Origin: Betaproteobacteria bacterium
Lineage (GTDB): Bacteria > Pseudomonadota > Gammaproteobacteria > Burkholderiales > Eutrophovitaceae
NCBI GenBank assembly: GCA_020354125.1
Contig: CP070643.1
Span: forward strand, 2,507,459 to 2,571,458
Reading direction: 5' to 3'
DNA length: 64,000 bases
Made by a program: the position numbers and the translations under genes. Below, one piece after another: positions 9,434-18,446 of this stretch. How positions within the stretch are numbered: the stretch's first letter is position 1; every line of letters begins with the position of its first letter. The notes beneath the pieces were generated by a model that was not told the DNA's origin, did no database searches, and was given only the letters and a program-made list of their open reading frames with translations.

Positions 9434-10198
9434 GTGACCGCTTTGACCTCCAGACGCACCCTGATCACAGCGACGTTAGGGAAATACGCCGGCGGCTTCT
9501 CGCTGATCGAGTTGTCGGTCGCGATTATCGTGATCGCCTTGCTGCTGGGCAGCCTCCTTGTTCCTCTGTCTACCCAGGTCGACCAGCGCCGCTACGCAGA
9601 GACAGAAAAGCAGCTTGAGCATGTCCGGGAGGCAGTGATCGGTTTTGCGCTGGCCAATCGGTACCTTCCTTGCCCGGCAGTCTCAGCCACGGATGGACGT
9701 GAAGACCGCGACACAGGCACTGGTCAGTGCACCGATGTCGGGGGGAGTCCCAAACGTGACGGGTTTCTGCCGTGGGTGACGCTCGGTGTCACGCCTTCCG
9801 ACGCGTGGAACAACCTCATCCGTTACAGCGTTGACCCCGATTTCGCCCGATCGGACCCGAATTTCTTTTTCACTCTCGCAAGCTTAGGCGACATTCGAGT
9901 GCGCACCCGCGACCAAGGAGGGACACTGGTCGATCTGACCAATGTCGAGATTCCGGCCGTAATCCTGTCACACGGCGAAAACGGCTTCGGCGCAACCTCT
10001 TCAGCGGGTGTTGCCCGAACGGTGCCGGGCGGTTGGACCGGCGACGAAAGCGACAACGCGTCTAACACGACGCTGTTCTATTTCCGGACTCGCAGCGAGG
10101 TCGCCACCGTGACCGGCGGCGAATTCGATGATGTCGTCACTTGGGTATCCCTGAATCAGTTGTTTGCGCGCATGGTCAGCGCCGGCCGCTTGCCCTGA
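9434..10198 (+). CDS. Type IV pseudopilin with prepilin peptidase signal
   Basis: A 254-residue prepilin-like protein starting at GTG 9434, 7 bases after the previous stop. The cleavage and methylation motif is G-G-F-S-L-I-E-L-S-V followed by a 20-residue hydrophobic helix, with Glu at mature position 5. The globular part shares R-Y-L-P-C-P, F-L-P-W, D-A-W-N-N-x-I-R-Y and P-A-V-I-L-S-H-G-E-N-G with both halves of the upstream gene, so the two are paralogues. It is likely a minor pilin of this pilus. It is the last gene of the run that starts with mshL. Confidence 0.85.
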   Translation: MTALTSRRTLITATLGKYAGGFSLIELSVAIIVIALLLGSLLVPLSTQVDQRRYAETEKQLEHVREAVIGFALANRYLPCPAVSATDGREDRDTGTGQCTDVGGSPKRDGFLPWVTLGVTPSDAWNNLIRYSVDPDFARSDPNFFFTLASLGDIRVRTRDQGGTLVDLTNVEIPAVILSHGENGFGATSSAGVARTVPGGWTGDESDNASNTTLFYFRTRSEVATVTGGEFDDVVTWVSLNQLFARMVSAGRLP

Positions 10199-10279
10199 TC
10201 AACCGTTTCGGTTTCCCAGCGCGGCTGCAAGGCATCATCGACCAGGGACGGCACACGCCGCCGAGAATGGATAAGCACA

Positions 10280-12040
10280 CTAAGCTTGTGCGACCTGCGC
10301 TTGCTCCGCGGGCGCCAACTCAAAGCAGACGCGGCCGGGTTCGTTCGATACCAGCCGCAGCTCGTAGCTACTCTCCCTGGCATAGCGGCCCGCCTGATAC
10401 AAGCCAACACCGAGCCCGGTTTTGGAGGACGACACGGGCGATTCAAACAAGCGCTCCACAACAGAATCGGCAACGGGTTCTCCATCGTCACAGACGTTCA
10501 GAGCGTACCCGCCGTCGCGCGCTCGCAATGTAATCGTGATCGACAAGCCGGGTGAAAGGCGCCGCTTTAGTAAGGCATTCTGCAGCAGGTTGTCGCTGAC
10601 GCTGTCAAACAACTCGGCATGCAAGGTGCCGTCGCTATCGGGGGTGAGCCCTGTCTCGAGAAAGGTCACCGGTTCATAGGCAAACCGTCGCTTCAGACCC
10701 TCCCACCAGTCAAACGCTTTCGACTGTTCACCAGCGCTACTGACATCGCTGGCCAGTTTATCCAAGGTGATCTGCAAGCGTTGCGCGATTTGCGGCAATT
10801 GGCGCCGCATTAACCACCGTACTGCCTCTGCGTCGGCTTCGCCACTGGTCTCAGCTGCATTGCACAGCGACCGCAGAGACTGCAACAGATTCTTCACGTC
10901 ATGTGTCAGACGCGAGCCCGTTTCATAGATCGCCTGCATATACGCATTGCGTCGCTGCTGCGCCGCCCTCACCTTGCTCTCGTAATAATCGCCCAGCAGC
11001 CGCGCCAGCAAACGAACATGCAGCACCAATGCCGGGCTCGGCGAGAAGCGCGTATACACGGCAATGCCCAAGCCACCGAACGAAAATTCGGTGATGTGCT
11101 TGGTCCGCTCGCCAACCTCGCCGTTGCTCGCCACCGCTTTCCAGCGCACGCCGGACACCCACGGCAAAACCGCCAGTTCCTGGGCCGCGAGCACCGCGAA
11201 CTGGTCCGCGTCGTCGACACGCTCGGCAATTGCCGCGAGGCTGTGCATCCAACGCTCGAACGGAATACCGACACTGAGGAAATAGCGAGTGACAAGTTGG
11301 CCAATCCCGACAAAACCGGCCCGCGGATCCCACAGCAACGACAATACGATCAGGAACAGAGCAATGCCAAACAGCGTCTGCGTCAGTGCCACGATGTAAT
11401 TGCCATGGCTGATCTGTTTGATCACGAACGAGCCAAGCACCAGCACCACCACCAACAGGAAAAGCAACACGCTGTAGAACAGGTCCAGGGCGTAAACAGT
11501 CTGGCGTTCGGTTTTCTGGGGGCGAATGAAGAAAATCAGCGCCGCCGGAATCAGCAGACCGTACGTTACAGTCGCCTGCACAACAGGCGGGATCGTCTGC
11601 TCCTCGAACAGGTGGGGCACCACCCACATCAGCAGGACAGACAACAGATACAGCGCCGCGAGCATCGACCCGATACGCTGGCGGACGTTTCGGATGCCGG
11701 GCATGTTGCCGCCGATCAGGGAGAACAGCACTGATATCCACAGTGCCATCAACCACCAACTTCCGGCCGCCACCAGCACCGCTCCGGCAACCAGAATCAG
11801 CACCACCTGCCTGACCACCAGGCGCTGCTCTCCGCGCCATAACGGCTGCCACAGCAGGAACAGGCCAAAGTGCGTCGTCAACAGCGCTCGCGCCAGAGGG
11901 TCCGACAGCTCCAGGATCAGGCCGCCATGCAAGGCCAACAGCATCAGCGACAGCCAGTGCTCCTGGCGCAGGGCTCCGATCAACCGGGTCGCCTTTGTTT
12001 CAGATACTTGCTCTGACGCCGGGTTGATCTCAACGGACAT
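10280..12040 (-). CDS. Orphan membrane sensor histidine kinase
   Basis: A 586-residue kinase, convergent with the pseudopilin operon. Residues 25-250 contain about eight hydrophobic segments, followed by a soluble GAF-like stretch. The phosphoacceptor motif L-T-H-D-V-K-N-L-L lies near residue 380; the H-D-x-K-N form is that of PrsK-type kinases rather than the usual H-E. The ATPase domain shows an N box (S-D-N-L-L-Q-N-A), V-C-D-D-G and K-T-G-L-G-V-G-L-Y. No response regulator is adjacent, so its partner is elsewhere. Whether it acts on the pilus genes is only suggested by position. Confidence 0.85.
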   Translation of the reverse strand: MSVEINPASEQVSETKATRLIGALRQEHWLSLMLLALHGGLILELSDPLARALLTTHFGLFLLWQPLWRGEQRLVVRQVVLILVAGAVLVAAGSWWLMALWISVLFSLIGGNMPGIRNVRQRIGSMLAALYLLSVLLMWVVPHLFEEQTIPPVVQATVTYGLLIPAALIFFIRPQKTERQTVYALDLFYSVLLFLLVVVLVLGSFVIKQISHGNYIVALTQTLFGIALFLIVLSLLWDPRAGFVGIGQLVTRYFLSVGIPFERWMHSLAAIAERVDDADQFAVLAAQELAVLPWVSGVRWKAVASNGEVGERTKHITEFSFGGLGIAVYTRFSPSPALVLHVRLLARLLGDYYESKVRAAQQRRNAYMQAIYETGSRLTHDVKNLLQSLRSLCNAAETSGEADAEAVRWLMRRQLPQIAQRLQITLDKLASDVSSAGEQSKAFDWWEGLKRRFAYEPVTFLETGLTPDSDGTLHAELFDSVSDNLLQNALLKRRLSPGLSITITLRARDGGYALNVCDDGEPVADSVVERLFESPVSSSKTGLGVGLYQAGRYARESSYELRLVSNEPGRVCFELAPAEQAQVAQA

Positions 12041-12237
12041 TTCGTGACACTCTCACAAGTGGGCTACAACCTGTTGTTTCGCGGCCAACAAATAGAGTTC
12101 GAGAAAATGACACGAAAAAAGCATGCCAACGGTCGCCTGCGGGACTGTATGACCAGCATCCGGGCCGTCCCTGACTGGTATGCATTCTTGAATTAGCCGG
12201 ATTTGGAGTCTCGCGAAGTCCGTTCGCGCTACGCTAT

Positions 12238-13041
12238 ATGTCGAAGTCTATTGCAAATCCGGCTTTGATGCCGCTAACGGCCCGCATCCTGGCCATCGCC
12301 CGCTACACCGTCCTCGAAGCGTGGCGTAATCGGTCGGTTTTTCTGCTGATCGGAATGGTCGTCCTTGCTTTGCTGCTCAGCCTGTTCGTCCGCCAGCAGG
12401 CCATCACTGAATCAGACCGCGCTCAGGTCGCCTTTCTCGCCAGCATCACCCGGCTCGGATCAGTGTTTCTGCTTGCAATTACCGTTCTTCAGGGGTCGGT
12501 ACGGGAGTTTCAAGACAAGGTCCTGGAGTTGATGCTTTCGCTTGACCTGCCACGTTCCGCGTATCTTGCCGGCAAGTTTCTCGGTTACGCATTACTCGCC
12601 GTCGGCTACGGCGCAATCGCCTCCTTACCGCTGCTGCTGCTGTCAGACCCCCTCAACGTATTCCGTTGGAGCATCACCCACATATTTGAACTGTGGATCG
12701 TGATCGCTTTTGCGCTGTTTTGTATCACCGCATTCTCCCAACTATTGGCGGCCGCTACATTCGTGCTGGCGTTCTACCTGCTGGCCAGGTCGATCACTGC
12801 GATTCAACTTATCAGCCAGTCGACCCTGAGCGGACCCGGCCCGGCCAGCGACTTTGCAGCATTGCTTGCCGACGCGATCGCACTGGTGCTGCCACGCCTC
12901 GACGCCTTCACCCAGACAGCATGGCTGGTTGAGGCCATCGCTGAGCCGCTGTCAATGACAGGCGCAATCGTGCAGACGTCGATTTACGTCTCGCTCCTGC
13001 TGTGCGCGGCGATGTTCGACCTGCACCGCAGGAATTTCTGA
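12238..13041 (+). CDS. ABC-2-type transporter permease-like protein
   Basis: A 267-residue membrane protein with six apparent hydrophobic helices. The start region ARYTVLEAWRNRSVFLLIGM and the segment E-F-Q-D-K-V-L-E-L-M-L-S-L-D-L-P-R are characteristic of ABC-2 permeases of the NatB/CcmB-like group. No ATP-binding subunit is next to it, so it either uses one encoded elsewhere or acts without one. No clear ribosome site precedes the ATG at 12238; a second ATG at 12268 is possible. It is followed after 21 bases by a companion gene. Confidence 0.72.
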   Translation: MSKSIANPALMPLTARILAIARYTVLEAWRNRSVFLLIGMVVLALLLSLFVRQQAITESDRAQVAFLASITRLGSVFLLAITVLQGSVREFQDKVLELMLSLDLPRSAYLAGKFLGYALLAVGYGAIASLPLLLLSDPLNVFRWSITHIFELWIVIAFALFCITAFSQLLAAATFVLAFYLLARSITAIQLISQSTLSGPGPASDFAALLADAIALVLPRLDAFTQTAWLVEAIAEPLSMTGAIVQTSIYVSLLLCAAMFDLHRRNF

Positions 13042-13062
13042 TCTTTCGCCGTTTACGCAACC

Positions 13063-13791
13063 ATGGCAAAACAGCGAGAGGTTGGTAGTGTTCCGGGCTG
13101 GGTTCGCTGGTTATTGCCGGCATTGCTGGTGGCACAGATCGCGTTTCGCCTGGCCGAGCCGGCTCCGGCCGCGGTGGCCGCGCAACTGGGCCCACCCCCG
13201 GCATTGGACTCGTTGCGCCTGGCCGCCCTGGGCGAGCCAATTGGGCTCGCGGTCGCGCTATCTCTGCGCCTGCAGGCGTTTGATACCCAGCCTGGCGTCA
13301 GCATCCCGTTTCGCGAACTCGACTATCAGAATATTGAGCGTTGGTTGGATCGTATCGTGATGCTCGACCCGCACAGTGCTTACCCTTTTCTACTCGCGTC
13401 ACAGCTCTATTCCCAAGTGCCCGACGAAGCGAAGCAACGCATCATTCTCGACTTCGTGTTCCGCAAGTTTCGCGAGGATCCGGTCCGGCGTTGGCGCTGG
13501 CTGGCCCACGCGTCGATTATCGCCAAGCACCGGCTGGGCGACCTGCAACTGGCGCTGATCTATGCTCGCGCCATCGCCACCGACGCAAACGACCCAATGG
13601 TGCCGTCCTGGGCGAGACAAATGCACATCTTTCTGTTGGAGGATCTCGGCGAACACGAGGCTGCCAAGATCCTGCTAGGCGGCTTGTTGGCGAGCGGAAC
13701 TGTGAACGACGCAAACGAAGCACGCTTTCTGATGGAGCGTTTGGAGGCGCTTGAGCCTGACGAGATCTCGACAGAATCGTCGAGACCATGA
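13063..13791 (+). CDS. Membrane-anchored helical-repeat protein of unknown function
   Basis: A 242-residue protein I do not recognise by name. One hydrophobic N-terminal segment (about residues 13-38) is followed by a helical region with a TPR-like rhythm, including the blocks LDPHSAYPFLLASQLYS and LGDLQLALIYARAIATD. It sits 21 bases after the ABC-2 permease gene and before the pilin gene. It may be a scaffold partner of the permease; no function can be assigned. Confidence 0.7.
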   Translation: MAKQREVGSVPGWVRWLLPALLVAQIAFRLAEPAPAAVAAQLGPPPALDSLRLAALGEPIGLAVALSLRLQAFDTQPGVSIPFRELDYQNIERWLDRIVMLDPHSAYPFLLASQLYSQVPDEAKQRIILDFVFRKFREDPVRRWRWLAHASIIAKHRLGDLQLALIYARAIATDANDPMVPSWARQMHIFLLEDLGEHEAAKILLGGLLASGTVNDANEARFLMERLEALEPDEISTESSRP

Positions 13792-14002
13792 CAACGTAAT
13801 CGCTCTCAGCAATCGCTTCAAGCTCAATATCGTTACCTGCATGTCATGCGCGATTCCCCCTGAGCCAAGCTGACGACGCGGCTTCAACTTATTGTTTTTA
13901 TGTGGATTATGTAGCGCGGCGTGGAAATCGGATCGGCGCCGACACAGCCCGGGGACAGGTATCGCGCTGGCCACCGGCCGATCGAAGGAAGTCGGTCTTG
14001 GG

Positions 14003-14018
14003 TGGCACGGAACTGGCA
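14003..14018 (+). promoter_or_regulatory. Sigma-54-type promoter of the pilin gene
   Basis: The sequence TGGCACGGAACTGGCA fits the sigma-54 consensus TGGCACG-N4-TTGCW with one mismatch and has exact GG-N10-GC spacing. Transcription would start near 14029, leaving a leader of about 20 bases with GGAG at 14042-14045. RpoN is encoded in this window at 20444-21868. Pilin genes of Pseudomonas-type pili are known to use sigma-54. Confidence 0.68.
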
Positions 14019-14048
14019 CCAGGGTTCAGCACAACACGCTTGGAGATA

Positions 14049-14741
14049 ATGATGGTTCAAAAACAGACCGGGTTTACATTGATCGAGATTGCGATCGTGC
14101 TGGTCATTATCGGCTTACTGCTTGGGGGAGTACTCAAGGGCCAGGAGTTGATCACCAGTGCACGTGTTCGCAACCTGATTTCGCAGCAGGATGGCGTGAA
14201 AGCTGCCTTCTTTGGCTTCCAGGACCGTTTCCGCGCCTTTCCGGGGGATTACACCGGCGCCACGGCCAACATTTCCGGTGTTGCCACTGCCGCGTGTAAT
14301 GGCGGCAATGGCGACGGCGATGGCCGGATCGAGACCGCCAATAACGAATACATCTTGGCATGGGAGCATATGTCCAAGGCGGGATTCATTGCTGGCAGCT
14401 ATACCTGTGCCGCTTCCGAGGGCGCAACCACGACGCCAGTCAACCCATACGGTATGTATCTGCAGGTCATCTACGATGGTGTCTATGGCGGCGGCTCGTC
14501 TCCACAAAGACACAATATAAAGACCGGCCCGCAGATTCCAGTTGGATTGATGTTCCAAATGGACCAGAAAATTGATGATGGCAGTCCGAACACCGGCACG
14601 TTCCAGTTCTCGACCTTCGCCGCACAGGGGACAGCGCCAACAGGTGGCTCCGGCACCGCATGCACCAGTGCGACCGCGGCGAGCGGCGCCTGGAACACGA
14701 CCAACGGCAACACCAATTGCGGCGGTGCAAGCCTGCTCTGA
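14049..14741 (+). CDS. Type IV prepilin, probable major pilin of the MSHA-like pilus
   Basis: A prepilin of about 230 residues. GGAG at 14042-14045 places the start at ATG 14049 or 14052. The short leader ends in T-G, followed by F-T-L-I-E-I-A-I-V-L-V-I-I-G-L-L-L-G-G, the standard prepilin-peptidase site with Glu at mature position 5. The globular part is rich in Gly, Thr and Ala and has Cys pairs, including one near the C-terminus (N-C-G-G-A-S-L-L). It is a single-gene unit with its own promoter and strong terminator, as expected for an abundant subunit. MshA is the likely counterpart, though it is longer than Vibrio MshA. Confidence 0.85.
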   Translation: MMVQKQTGFTLIEIAIVLVIIGLLLGGVLKGQELITSARVRNLISQQDGVKAAFFGFQDRFRAFPGDYTGATANISGVATAACNGGNGDGDGRIETANNEYILAWEHMSKAGFIAGSYTCAASEGATTTPVNPYGMYLQVIYDGVYGGGSSPQRHNIKTGPQIPVGLMFQMDQKIDDGSPNTGTFQFSTFAAQGTAPTGGSGTACTSATAASGAWNTTNGNTNCGGASLL

Positions 14742-14796
14742 CCGCACTCGTCAGAGACGGACCGCGCTCGTCAAGCTGGTCTGAACGAGCAATCTG

Positions 14797-14824
14797 AAGA
14801 GCCCGCATTAGCGGGCTCTTTTTT
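14797..14824 (+). terminator. Rho-independent terminator after the pilin gene
   Basis: A perfect hairpin with arms AAGAGCCCGC (14797-14806) and GCGGGCTCTT (14811-14820), loop ATTA, followed by a run of T to 14824. It ends transcription of the pilin gene. Its T-run overlaps the stop codon of the converging antiporter gene. Confidence 0.92.
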
Positions 14825-16793
14825 AGCCTTGCAGCATGAACATTTCGGCTAACGCCAGCGATTCCTGCGCGCCGCGCAACACAATCACATCGCCCTCCTG
14901 AACCCGCGTTTCCGGCTCGGGGAACTGACTACGAATATTGCGCTGCCGGATCGCGGTCACCTCGACGTTGAAGCGCCCCAGATCAAGCTCCCGCAGCGTC
15001 TTGCCGATCGCTGCCGCTCCGGTCACGATTAACACCGAATGCAGCCTGACTTGCATGTGGTCGCTCGCTTCTTCCGGTTCATCCGTGGCGCCATGGTAGA
15101 AACCACGGAACAGGTCATAGCGCTGCTCTCGCGTGTCGCGGATGCGCTGTAGCACGCGATTGAATGGCACACCGAGCAACATCAGCGCGTGTGCTCCCAG
15201 CATCAGGCTGCCTTCCAGAATCTCTGCAACGACTTCAGCTGCACCGGCTTGTTTGAGCTGATCGATGTCACTGTCATCCAGGGTACGCACCACCACCGGC
15301 AAGCCGGGCCGCAACTCCTGCACCAGGCTCAGAATCCGCAATGCGGAGGCAGTGTCAGCATAGGATACAACAAGCGCATTGGCGCGCAGCAAACCCGCCG
15401 CGATCAATACCTCGCGTCGGGCTGCATCGCCAAATACCACGCTTTCACCGGCGGCGGCAGCTTCACGCACGCGCTGCGGATCAAAATCCAGCGCAATGAA
15501 ACCTACGCCTTCGCGTTCGAAGAAGCGGGCAAGATTCTGTCCGCTGCGCCCGTATCCACAAATGATCACGTGCTGCTCGGCGCCCATGCTCTGCACCGCG
15601 ATGTTGTGTAACGCCATGGCGCGGTTCATCCATTCGGCACCGCTGAAACGGCGCACCATGTGCTCGCTGTATTCAATGAGGAAGGGCGAAATCAGCATCG
15701 ACAGTATCAGGGTTGCCAAGGCGATTTGCGTCCTGACGTCGTCAATAACGGCGAGGTTTGTGGCTTGCGCAAGCAATACCAGACCAAATTCCCCGGCACC
15801 CGCCAGCGCCAGCGCTGATCGCAACGACACCGAGGCATCGGTACCGAACAGACGTCCGAGACTGGCGACGATCACCGTTTTTCCCACCAGTATCAAAACC
15901 AGCAGGCCAAGGATCCAGTACCAGTAGTCGACCAGCGCTGCCGGATCGAGCATCATGCCGACAGTGACAAAGAACAAGCCCAGCAGCACATCGCGGAACG
16001 GCTTGATGTCCTGCTCGACCTGATAGCGGTATTCCGTTTCAGAAATCAGCATGCCGGCGAGGAACGCACCCAGTGCCAAAGACAGTCCGGCCAACTCGGT
16101 AACCCAGGCGAGTCCAAGCGTGATCAAAAGCACGTTGAGCACGAACAACTCGGATGACTTTTGCCGAGCAACCAAAGTGAACCAGGGCCGCATCAATCGC
16201 TGTCCGAAATAGAGCAGCACCACCAGCACTAGCGCGGCCTTGACCACCGCAAGGCCGAGCGCCACCAGCACCGTTTCCGCACCCCGCGCCAGTGCCGGTA
16301 TCACGATCAGCAGCGGCACCACCGCTAGATCCTGAAACAGCAGAATCCCGACAATCTGCCGGCCATGCGGCGAATTCAACTCGAGCCGCTCAGACAGCAT
16401 CTTCGCCAGAATTGCGGTCGACGACATCGCAAACACCCCACCGAGCACCAACCCAGCACGCCAGTCAGCACCCGTTGCCATGGAGACAAAAACGATTAGA
16501 ACGGTGGTAATTCCGACTTGTGCCGCACCCAGACCAAACACCAGGCGGCGCATGGTCAGCAGTTTGGCCAGGCTGAACTCGAGCCCGATACTGAACATGA
16601 GGAAGACAACACCGAACTCGGCGAGATAGCGCGTCTCGGCACTGTCACTGACAAGACCAAGCGCATTTGGCCCGATCAGTACGCCGACGAGCAGATAGCC
16701 GAGCAGCGCCGGCAGCGCGAGCAAGCGAAACACGGCCACAACAACCACTGCTGCGAGCAGCAGAATCAGGACCAGTTCAAGCGTGCCGTGCAT
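14823..16793 (-). CDS. CPA2-family cation/proton antiporter (KefB/YbaL-like)
   Basis: A 656-residue inner-membrane antiporter. Residues 1-385 form a Na/H-exchanger domain with about 12 helices. A TrkA-N (RCK) domain follows from about 405, with the nucleotide-binding H-V-I-I-C-G-Y-G-R-S-G-Q-N, and a TrkA-C-like domain lies at the C-terminus (about 575-655). The order matches KefB/KefC and YbaL potassium/proton antiporters. No KefF/KefG ancillary gene is adjacent. The substrate ion is inferred from the family. Confidence 0.88.
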   Translation of the reverse strand: MHGTLELVLILLLAAVVVVAVFRLLALPALLGYLLVGVLIGPNALGLVSDSAETRYLAEFGVVFLMFSIGLEFSLAKLLTMRRLVFGLGAAQVGITTVLIVFVSMATGADWRAGLVLGGVFAMSSTAILAKMLSERLELNSPHGRQIVGILLFQDLAVVPLLIVIPALARGAETVLVALGLAVVKAALVLVVLLYFGQRLMRPWFTLVARQKSSELFVLNVLLITLGLAWVTELAGLSLALGAFLAGMLISETEYRYQVEQDIKPFRDVLLGLFFVTVGMMLDPAALVDYWYWILGLLVLILVGKTVIVASLGRLFGTDASVSLRSALALAGAGEFGLVLLAQATNLAVIDDVRTQIALATLILSMLISPFLIEYSEHMVRRFSGAEWMNRAMALHNIAVQSMGAEQHVIICGYGRSGQNLARFFEREGVGFIALDFDPQRVREAAAAGESVVFGDAARREVLIAAGLLRANALVVSYADTASALRILSLVQELRPGLPVVVRTLDDSDIDQLKQAGAAEVVAEILEGSLMLGAHALMLLGVPFNRVLQRIRDTREQRYDLFRGFYHGATDEPEEASDHMQVRLHSVLIVTGAAAIGKTLRELDLGRFNVEVTAIRQRNIRSQFPEPETRVQEGDVIVLRGAQESLALAEMFMLQG

Positions 16794-16935
16794 GGGCCAT
16801 GCAGTGAACGATCAGCGAAGGACTCAGCATGAGTTCAAGTGTATCGGGACAACCGATGCTCGTACATCTCGTTGCTAAATGTCAGCATATGTGTGGTAAC
16901 AATTTGCAGGCTCCCCTGCGTTATACTTCGCGCCG

Positions 16936-17922
16936 ATGGACAGCATAGGAAAACTGTCACCGCAAGAGGCCATCAACCTTGCCAAGCGTGTTCTCGACAT
17001 TGAGGCACGCGCTGTCGAGGATCTAGCCCTTCGGCTCGACGAATCGTTCGCAGCAGCGTTGCAGATCATACTGGGATGCCAGGGCCGTATCGTGGTGAGC
17101 GGCATAGGCAAGTCCGGACATATTGCGAACAAACTCGCTTCTACTTTGGCAAGCACCGGCACGCCGGCATTCTTCGTGCATCCGGCGGAGGCAAGTCACG
17201 GTGACCTCGGCATGATTACCCGCGGTGACGTCCTGATTGCATTGTCGAATTCCGGGGAAAGCGCAGAACTGCTGGTGATCGTGCCAATCATCAAGCGCGA
17301 AGGCGCGAACCTGATCGCCATGACTGGCAATCCCGAATCGTCACTGGCGAAGGAAGCGGACGTGCATCTGAACGCCAGCGTATCGGAAGAGGCTTGCCCA
17401 CTTGGCCTCGCACCAACTGCAAGCACCACCGCGGCATTGGCGCTGGGTGATGCACTTGCCGTTGCCTTGCTCGAAGCGCGTGGCTTTAGCGAGAAGGATT
17501 TCGCGCGGTCCCATCCCGGTGGCCGCCTTGGCCGACAGCTTCTCACCCATGTGTCCGATGTCATGCGCACTGGCGACGCGATACCTCGTGTGCCGGAGAC
17601 GGTCATGCTCAACGATGCCATCCTGGAAATGTCGCGCAAGGGAATGGGCATGACAGCCATTGTTCGCGGCGACCAGCCAGTCGGAATATTTACCGACGGT
17701 GACCTGCGCCGGTTGCTGGAACACGGCAGCGACATTCGCTCGATTCCTGTCATAGACGCCATGACGCAATCGCCGCGCACCGTCGAATCGACCAGACTCG
17801 CCGTAGAGGTCGTCAAAACCATGGAGGATTACAAGATCAACCAGATTCTGGTTGTCGATGAGGATGGCAAGCTCGTTGGCGCGCTCAACACCCACGATTT
17901 GATGCAGGCCAAAGTGATATGA
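16936..17922 (+). CDS. kdsD: Arabinose-5-phosphate isomerase (KdsD)
   Basis: A 328-residue enzyme that turns ribulose-5-phosphate into arabinose-5-phosphate, the first step of KDO synthesis for lipopolysaccharide. It has an SIS domain (G-I-G-K-S-G-H-I-A, then S-H-G-D-L-G-M-I and S-N-S-G-E-S) followed by two CBS domains from about residue 205. Length is normal. It overlaps kdsC by ATGA and heads the KDO/Lpt operon. Confidence 0.95.
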   Translation: MDSIGKLSPQEAINLAKRVLDIEARAVEDLALRLDESFAAALQIILGCQGRIVVSGIGKSGHIANKLASTLASTGTPAFFVHPAEASHGDLGMITRGDVLIALSNSGESAELLVIVPIIKREGANLIAMTGNPESSLAKEADVHLNASVSEEACPLGLAPTASTTAALALGDALAVALLEARGFSEKDFARSHPGGRLGRQLLTHVSDVMRTGDAIPRVPETVMLNDAILEMSRKGMGMTAIVRGDQPVGIFTDGDLRRLLEHGSDIRSIPVIDAMTQSPRTVESTRLAVEVVKTMEDYKINQILVVDEDGKLVGALNTHDLMQAKVI

Positions 17923-18446
17923 GCGAGGACGTGTCGCGGCGAGCCAGCCAAATACGGTTGGCCTTGTTCGATGTCGATGGCGTGATGACCGATGGCACTC
18001 TGTTTATCTCTCAGCGCGGTGAGTCTTTCAAGCCGTTCAACATCCTCGATGGTCTTGGGCTGAAGTTGCTCAAGACCAGCGGCGTGACGACCGGAATACT
18101 GACTGGTCGTTCATCGGCATCGGTCAAGAAAAGAGCCTCGGAACTTGCAATCGACCATTTAATCCAAGGCGCAGAGGACAAGCTGCAAGCGTATGCGGAT
18201 TTATGCAAGCAGCTTGGATTGGATGACTACCAGGTGTGTTACATGGGCGACGACCTACCGGATTTGCCAGTGCTGCGCCGCTGCGGGCTGGCGCTGTCAC
18301 CGCCGGATGCAGTCAAACAAGTGCGCGAGCAAGCGCACTTCGTGACGCGCACCGGCGGCGGACGCGGTGCCGTACGCGAAGCCTGCGAACTGATCATGCA
18401 GGCACAAGGTACCTGGGAAAGCCAGATCGGCGCCTATCTCGCATGA
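17919..18446 (+). CDS. kdsC: KDO-8-phosphate phosphatase (KdsC)
   Basis: A 175-residue HAD-family phosphatase that removes phosphate from KDO-8-phosphate. The catalytic motif F-D-V-D-G-V-M-T-D-G is near residue 17, the T-G-R-S motif is near 65, and the metal-binding M-G-D-D-L-P-D is at about 110. It overlaps both neighbours by 4 bases (kdsD and lptC), showing a tightly coupled operon. Confidence 0.95.
   Translation: MSEDVSRRASQIRLALFDVDGVMTDGTLFISQRGESFKPFNILDGLGLKLLKTSGVTTGILTGRSSASVKKRASELAIDHLIQGAEDKLQAYADLCKQLGLDDYQVCYMGDDLPDLPVLRRCGLALSPPDAVKQVREQAHFVTRTGGGRGAVREACELIMQAQGTWESQIGAYLA

Noticed and set aside
10901..11734. 277-codon plus-strand frame opposite the histidine kinase
   Set aside because: It is His/Gln/Arg-rich and lies fully inside the well-supported kinase gene.
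12107..12196. Possible 29-residue open frame (M-T-R-K-K-H-A-N-G-R...) between the kinase and the permease
   Set aside because: Only a weak GAG precedes the ATG, there is no homology I recognise, and a frame this short is expected by chance.
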